This document shows positions 60,818-64,000 of a stretch of 64,000 nt of DNA, piece after piece. The notes under the pieces were generated by a model that saw only the letters and a program-made list of their open reading frames with translations, was not told the DNA's origin and searched no databases. How positions within the stretch are numbered: position 1 is the stretch's first letter; each line of letters begins with the position of its first letter. The position numbers and the translations under genes were made by a program. The DNA is from Candidatus Zixiibacteriota bacterium (GTDB lineage Bacteria; Zixibacteria; MSB-5A5; DSPP01), in NCBI GenBank assembly GCA_022614805.1, contig JAKEHY010000019.1, positions 43,918 through 107,917 on the forward strand. Reading direction: 5' to 3'.

Positions 60818-60842
60818 TATCCCCCCTTGGGGGATAGTCCAA
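60818..60842 (-). promoter_or_regulatory. Candidate CsoR operator and promoter for the selenoprotein gene
   Basis: TATCCCCC-CTT-GGGGGATA is a perfect 8-bp inverted repeat at 60818-60836, 14 nt before the ATG. It matches the palindrome at 60527-60543 in core and spacing. On the minus strand TTGGAC (60837-60842) is just upstream and GATAAT (60816-60821) overlaps its end, so repressor binding would block a promoter. The 15-nt gap between these boxes is short, so their use is uncertain. Confidence 0.6.
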
Positions 60843-60881
60843 AATAATAAAAAGCCCTCTGCGGTCAAGCTTTTTTTGCAT

Positions 60882-61640
60882 TCAACCGCCAAAAAGATGG
60901 AAGCCGTAACCCAAGCCGAACCGCAAGGTCCAGTCCTCGGTCAACTGGCTTCCGTTAACGAATTGATAGACCGGAACCTCCCAGTTGGCCCACACCTGCA
61001 CTCCGTGAATGCCCCGCCCGAAAAACGAAGTAGTGACCCCGGGGGTGACAAAAATCCAGTTGCCGCCGCTGTTGGCAAACGGCTGCCCGTCAATTTCGTC
61101 TCTCGCGCGGTGAAGGCCGCTGAATCTCAAGGACAAATCCAAGCCAGAATTTTCGGAAAATACGAAGGAATAGCCGGTCCCGGCTCCCAACAGCACAAAG
61201 CTTCCCGTTTTCGTTCCATCCTCGGCTTCATCCAAAACGAGACGAGTGTAAAAATTGGCATTTGCGCTCCAAGGGCCGGTCAAGGAGAAAAGAACGGAAC
61301 CGAGAAGAACCGGGTCCACCGTGCCGGAAACAAAATTCCGGTCGGAGGCCACCGGATTCTTGATTCCCCCTCCGGTGGGAAGATTGACCCCACCCCCCAC
61401 GGAAACCATCGTAGGAGCGGCAAAGTAACCCAACGACCAGTAGTATTGGGCCGCCACGCTCAACTCGCCCAGCTTTGTATCTTGGGTATTTACAGGTTGA
61501 TTTTGTAGGGTCCGGCCCTTAAAGGCCACGTCAATGAGCGGAAGGACAGCCCGCAGGGCCAGCCGGTCGGTCACCCCGTAACTTGCCTCCGAAGTCCAGA
61601 CCCAAGAGCGCGAGGATTGACCAAGCGGATTGCTTCCCAC
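60882..61640 (-). CDS. Outer-membrane transporter-like beta-barrel (mature part, 5' part interrupted)
   Basis: This 252-residue open frame starts at GTG 61640, which is only the first usable codon after the interruption. It encodes a barrel of the 'transporter' (MetA-pathway/phenol channel-like) type, with alternating strands such as 'LSVAAQYYWSLGYFAAPTMV', 'GGGVNLPTGGG' and 'FYTRLVLDEAEDG'. It ends 'LRFGLGYGFHLFGG'. Homologous-looking sequence continues upstream in the same frame ('KGHLQFGLSTGYTRR'), then hits two UGA codons, and a signal peptide in the same frame begins at 61853. It would be a metal- or solute-linked channel of the mer-type operon. Confidence 0.65.
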   Translation of the reverse strand: MGSNPLGQSSRSWVWTSEASYGVTDRLALRAVLPLIDVAFKGRTLQNQPVNTQDTKLGELSVAAQYYWSLGYFAAPTMVSVGGGVNLPTGGGIKNPVASDRNFVSGTVDPVLLGSVLFSLTGPWSANANFYTRLVLDEAEDGTKTGSFVLLGAGTGYSFVFSENSGLDLSLRFSGLHRARDEIDGQPFANSGGNWIFVTPGVTTSFFGRGIHGVQVWANWEVPVYQFVNGSQLTEDWTLRFGLGYGFHLFGG

Positions 61641-61853
61641 CGTCTTTCCACTCCGGAGGTCCGCCCGCCGAGTATAGCCCGTAGAAAGGCCGAACTGTAG
61701 GTGGCCTTTATGCAGCGCGCTGGCTTCCGTCCTGCCGACCGGCAGGTGAGGCGACCCTCAAAGTCCTCACTGGCCTTTGGCGCCGGGGGCCGTCAGCATT
61801 CCTAACACCCACATAGCCGCCAAGCCCCAAAAATTCCTAAGAAGCCGTTTCAT
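61641..61853 (-). pseudogene. Signal peptide and N-terminal part of the transporter gene, with two in-frame UGA codons
   Basis: ATG 61853 overlaps the thioredoxin-like gene stop (ATGA, 4 bp). It opens a signal peptide (MKRLLRNFWGLAAMWVLGML ... AKGQ, 28 codons). UGA codons follow at 61767-61769 and 61758-61760, then the frame stays open into the barrel. Near the break is CCTGCCG-AC-CGGCAGG on the plus strand (about 61729-61747), a palindrome of the kind dispersed in this window. A repeat insertion that broke the gene is the simplest reading. Readthrough as selenocysteine is possible but unlikely in this family. Confidence 0.55.
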
Positions 61854-62113
61854 AATTTCACCCCAAGCCCAAGGCCCCGAAGAACGACGGCATCTATTCC
61901 TTCCTGACAACAGTCCGCCAGTTTTCCATTCACGGCCACGGCTGGCACCCGCTTCACGCCGTACTGCTGGGCCCGGGCTTGAGCTTCCTTCTCGTTGCGC
62001 AGGTCCAAAATCCGAATGTCGCAGCTCGGACAGGCAAGACTCTCTACCTGTTTTACGGCCTCGTCGCAGACCGGGCAGCCGACCGTAAATATTTCGATGG
62101 TGCGGGTTTTCAT
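61850..62113 (-). CDS. Thioredoxin-like small protein with CPVC active site
   Basis: This 87-residue protein is counted from ATG 62113, which follows AAAGGAG and overlaps the merR stop by 4 bp. The N-terminus is 'TIEIFTVGCPVCDEAVKQVE' with the CxxC pair near residues 11-14. A second 'ACPSCD' pair and 'VKRVPAVAVNGKLADCCQ' follow. The fold is thioredoxin/glutaredoxin-like, with the cis-Pro in 'VPAV'. Six cysteines suggest that it binds or reduces soft metals. It is translationally coupled to merR upstream and the interrupted transporter downstream. Confidence 0.85.
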   Translation of the reverse strand: MKTRTIEIFTVGCPVCDEAVKQVESLACPSCDIRILDLRNEKEAQARAQQYGVKRVPAVAVNGKLADCCQEGIDAVVLRGLGLGVKL

Positions 62114-62541
62114 AGTTTTACTCCTTTCTTCTGCTTGGAGTTGTCGAGCGATTCTAAGATTGGGCACTCACGGGTGGAACCATTATGCACACACGTCTTA
62201 ACCAGCACCTGAAGGGCGTGACGCACGGCGCATAAACTGTCTATTTTATGGTCAATGTCGGCAATCTTGGCGTTGGCTCTGGCACGCACATCCGCACAGC
62301 TTGCGTCGTGGTCATCCCGCAACCATAAGAGCTCCTGAATCTCTGTCAGCATAAAGCCAAGCTCCTGGGCTCGTTTTATGAATCGAATCAACTGGACGGT
62401 GTCCGGTGAGTACTCCCGGTACCCGGATGGCCGCCGGTCGGGCTTCTTTAAGAGCCCGCGCCTTTCGTAATAGCGCAGGGTTTGGATGTTGACGCCCGCT
62501 TCTCTTGCCACCTCTCCGATACGAAACCGTTCTTTGCTCAC
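62110..62541 (-). CDS. merR: MerR-family mercury-responsive regulator
   Basis: This 143-residue protein is counted from GTG 62541, preceded by GTGGAG; the frame opens upstream inside the promoter. It has an N-terminal winged helix ('FRIGEVAREAGVNIQTLRYY') and a dimer helix. Cysteines C82, C117 and C126 have the same numbers and spacing as the Hg(II) ligands of Tn501 MerR ('KTCVHNGSTRECPILE'). It should distort the promoter and activate on mercury binding. Its promoter region has the MerR dyad at 62570-62585. The operon continues with a thioredoxin-like gene and a transporter-like gene. Confidence 0.92.
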   Translation of the reverse strand: MSKERFRIGEVAREAGVNIQTLRYYERRGLLKKPDRRPSGYREYSPDTVQLIRFIKRAQELGFMLTEIQELLWLRDDHDASCADVRARANAKIADIDHKIDSLCAVRHALQVLVKTCVHNGSTRECPILESLDNSKQKKGVKL

Positions 62542-62559
62542 ATTCAACTCCACGCCTGC

Positions 62560-62591
62560 AATATACACCCTATACCTAAGTATAGAGTCAA
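62560..62591 (-). promoter_or_regulatory. MerR-type promoter/operator of the merR gene
   Basis: On the minus strand TTGACT (62586-62591) and TATATT (62560-62565) are 20 nt apart, the long spacer typical of MerR-controlled promoters. Between them is the dyad CTATAC-4 nt-GTATAG (62570-62585). The expected transcription start is near 62553, and the GTG start of merR is at 62541. This supports autoregulation by MerR. Confidence 0.75.
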
Positions 62592-62648
62592 GAGAAAAGA
62601 TGAAAGTTTTTTTGGGATTAAAGACCCTCGAATAAGAGGCCTCGGTAA

Positions 62649-62870
62649 TTACTGACTAAACGAACCCGACCAGGGAGTCGAAGCTTTTGCCGCCGGACAA
62701 AATCCGGCCTTCAAACAATCCTGGCCAGCTGCACAGCAGGAAGCTCGCGCCGAAAAAGCGGTGTTCCCGCAGCAATCACGGGTGGCCCACCATTCAGCAA
62801 ACATAAGCCCGAAAGTTGTTATGGCTATAAGGGACCAGAACAGGATTTGGTCCGATACTTTCAGTTTCAT
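62649..62870 (-). CDS. Small Cys-rich membrane protein downstream of ccdA
   Basis: This 73-residue protein has one N-terminal membrane helix (about 9-27, ILFWSLIAITTFGLMFAEW). A short, cysteine-rich tail follows: 'RDCCGNTAFSARASCCAAGQ', 'DCLKAGFCP', giving six Cys in about 30 residues. It starts 9 nt after the ccdA stop and is probably cotranscribed. A metal-binding or redox membrane peptide is likely. I recognise no family. Confidence 0.65.
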   Translation of the reverse strand: MKLKVSDQILFWSLIAITTFGLMFAEWWATRDCCGNTAFSARASCCAAGQDCLKAGFCPAAKASTPWSGSFSQ

Positions 62871-62879
62871 AACTTCTTC

Positions 62880-63623
62880 TTACCCCACGTTCTGCAGGCC
62901 GGGAAAGGTCTCCAAAAACCAGTTGGCGATAATCCCCAGCTGGTTAAAGAACATCAAAAGCCCGATGCCGACCAAAAGCAGGCCGGAGAGGATTTCGATG
63001 GCGCGGAAATGCTTTTTGAAGAAGCCGGAAAAACCGATAAACCAGTTAAAGCTGACTGCGGTTACCAGAAACGGGATGCCTAAGCCCAAGGAGTAAAACG
63101 TTAAAAGCAGCATCCCTTCCCCCACCGTTCCCTGGTTGGCCGCCAGGCCCAAAATTCCGCCTAAAATCGGCCCGATGCAGGGGGTCCAACCGAAGGCAAA
63201 GGCGATTCCGACTAAAAAGGTGCCGAGAGCGCCCAAGGGCTTGGAGCGGGTTTGAAAACGCTTTTCGTAATTCAAGAACGGGATACGAATGATGCCCATC
63301 ACGTGCAGCCCCAGAATCACGATGACGACCCCGGCGATGCGGTTGAAAAGCCCGATTTTGTTGGAGAGCAGAAATTTTCCGACCGCCGTGGCGGAAGCGC
63401 CCAAGGTTATGAAAACGGCTGAAAAGCCCAAAACGAAAATAAAGGAGCTTAAGGCCACCTTGCGCAAAACCTCCCCCCGTTTTTCCACTGCGCTCATATC
63501 CGCCACCGAAACGCCGGAGATAAAAGACAAGTACCCCGGAATCAGGGGCAGAACGCAGGGGGAGATGAAAGAGATGAAGCCCGCGCCGAGCGCCGCTATT
63601 AAGCTGATGTTCTCTGTAAACAT
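62880..63623 (-). CDS. ccdA: CcdA/DsbD-type thiol-disulfide transmembrane transporter
   Basis: This 247-residue protein has six membrane helices and the two redox cysteines of the CcdA fold: C23 in SPCVLPLIPGYLSFISG and C149 in WTPCIGPILGG. It carries reducing equivalents from cytoplasmic thioredoxin to the periplasm, for cytochrome c maturation or disulfide isomerisation. GAGGAAAGG precedes the ATG. A small Cys-rich membrane protein follows at once and could be a redox client. No cytochrome c assembly genes are in view. Confidence 0.92.
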   Translation of the reverse strand: MFTENISLIAALGAGFISFISPCVLPLIPGYLSFISGVSVADMSAVEKRGEVLRKVALSSFIFVLGFSAVFITLGASATAVGKFLLSNKIGLFNRIAGVVIVILGLHVMGIIRIPFLNYEKRFQTRSKPLGALGTFLVGIAFAFGWTPCIGPILGGILGLAANQGTVGEGMLLLTFYSLGLGIPFLVTAVSFNWFIGFSGFFKKHFRAIEILSGLLLVGIGLLMFFNQLGIIANWFLETFPGLQNVG

Positions 63624-63671
63624 ACCTTTCCTCTAACCTTCCGCGGCAGATTTAAGTTCCCCAATTTAAAC

Positions 63672-64000
63672 TCAATTCAATTTATCGGCAAACCGAACGG
63701 AGGTTCGGACTTCGGAAAACTCCCGACCGTCTATCACTACGTGGGGATAAATCAGATAGTTGACCGGTTTCACCGTCGGGTCAACGGATATATCCCGCCC
63801 CAGGGTGAAGGCCACCCGGTTGGGGTCGAGGTTGCCGAAAAAGAATTCTTTCTTCCCGGGATTTTTCCAGGCCTCGGAGGCATCCACCGGAACCCAGCCC
63901 ATTTCGGGAACGTAAAACTCCGCCCAGCAGTGGTAACCGGGTATTTCTCCTTCCCTTTGGTCGTCCGGAATGGGAAACCCCATAACAAACCGGGCCGGGA
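63672..64000 (-). CDS. Transglutaminase-like protein (5' truncated by window edge)
   Basis: The frame is open to the right edge. About 109 residues are visible: 'ARFVMGFPIP', 'GYHCWAEFYVPEMGWVPVDA', then 'EFFFGNLDPNRVAFTLGRD'. The HCWAEF His and the VDAS Asp are two residues of the Cys-His-Asp triad of transglutaminase-core proteins; the catalytic Cys lies beyond the edge. Such bacterial proteins are mostly cysteine peptidases or amidases, often exported. No more can be said from this fragment. Confidence 0.8.
   Translation of the reverse strand, partial: PARFVMGFPIPDDQREGEIPGYHCWAEFYVPEMGWVPVDASEAWKNPGKKEFFFGNLDPNRVAFTLGRDISVDPTVKPVNYLIYPHVVIDGREFSEVRTSVRFADKLN

Noticed and set aside
1..64000. 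CRISPR array, rRNA operon, transposase or prophage genes
   Set aside because: No regular repeat-spacer pattern, rRNA signature, DDE/HUH transposase motif or phage structural gene was found.

Overview
The window reads as a chromosomal fragment of an uncultivated Gram-negative bacterium of the FCB superphylum (Zixibacteria/Marinimicrobia/KSB1-like); this assignment is inferred from gene content only. The support is two seven-bladed FG-GAP proteins ending in a Por/T9SS-type sorting domain, lipid A and LPS-core genes (LpxL-like acyltransferase, WaaF-like heptosyltransferase), outer-membrane barrels, a TonB-dependent receptor and a complete Bat (aerotolerance) operon. No rRNA, CRISPR array, transposase or integrase was seen. 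One tRNA, tRNA-Glu(CTC), is present.

Layout. 1-8.9 kb: end of a GH57-type gene, a four-repeat exported protein, the TldD/TldE protease pair, then sugar kinase, heptosyltransferase and acyltransferase genes for the envelope. 9.0-12.6 kb: two paralogous secreted FG-GAP propellers. 12.6-19.4 kb (minus strand): cysteine desulfurase, a membrane alpha/beta hydrolase, MnmA, an MBL-fold hydrolase and AsmA. 19.6-23.2 kb: barrel, ketoacyl synthase and lipoprotein genes. 23.5-27.3 kb: tRNA-Glu followed at once by two genes of foreign appearance (TonB receptor and a PD-(D/E)XK-like protein). 27.4-35.6 kb: assorted genes including an ECF sigma/anti-sigma pair. 35.7-44.1 kb: moxR, DUF58 and bat genes. 44.2-57.8 kb: UbiA prenyltransferase with an M24 peptidase, two ABC-2 export modules (one permease frameshifted), a GTP cyclohydrolase II/creatininase/DUF2064 cluster, a second sigma/anti-sigma pair, and a beta-lactamase-fold protein.

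57.8-62.6 kb is a metal-stress locus, all on the minus strand. It holds MerR (Hg ligands C82, C117, C126), a CPxC thioredoxin-like protein, an interrupted outer-membrane transporter, a CsoR-type repressor (C47, H72, C76), a MerT-HMA fusion, an AhpD-like protein, a 51-residue double SEC-C protein and small membrane or secreted proteins. Inside it, at 60571-60804, lies a gene that ordinary gene calling would miss: a 77-residue glutaredoxin-like protein whose first redox cysteine is encoded by UGA, with a SECIS-like hairpin just downstream. This is a candidate selenoprotein. Two matching palindromes, one before csoR and one before the UGA-containing gene, suggest that one repressor controls both. 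The window ends with CcdA, a small Cys-rich membrane protein and a transglutaminase-like gene running off the right edge.

Spaces between genes are full of short hairpins whose stems differ in sequence while the loop and a trailing CTAC-like tail stay similar. Some have entered operons and lengthen apparent reading frames. Many start codons below are moved inward for that reason, or because a signal peptide or ribosome binding site points to an internal start.
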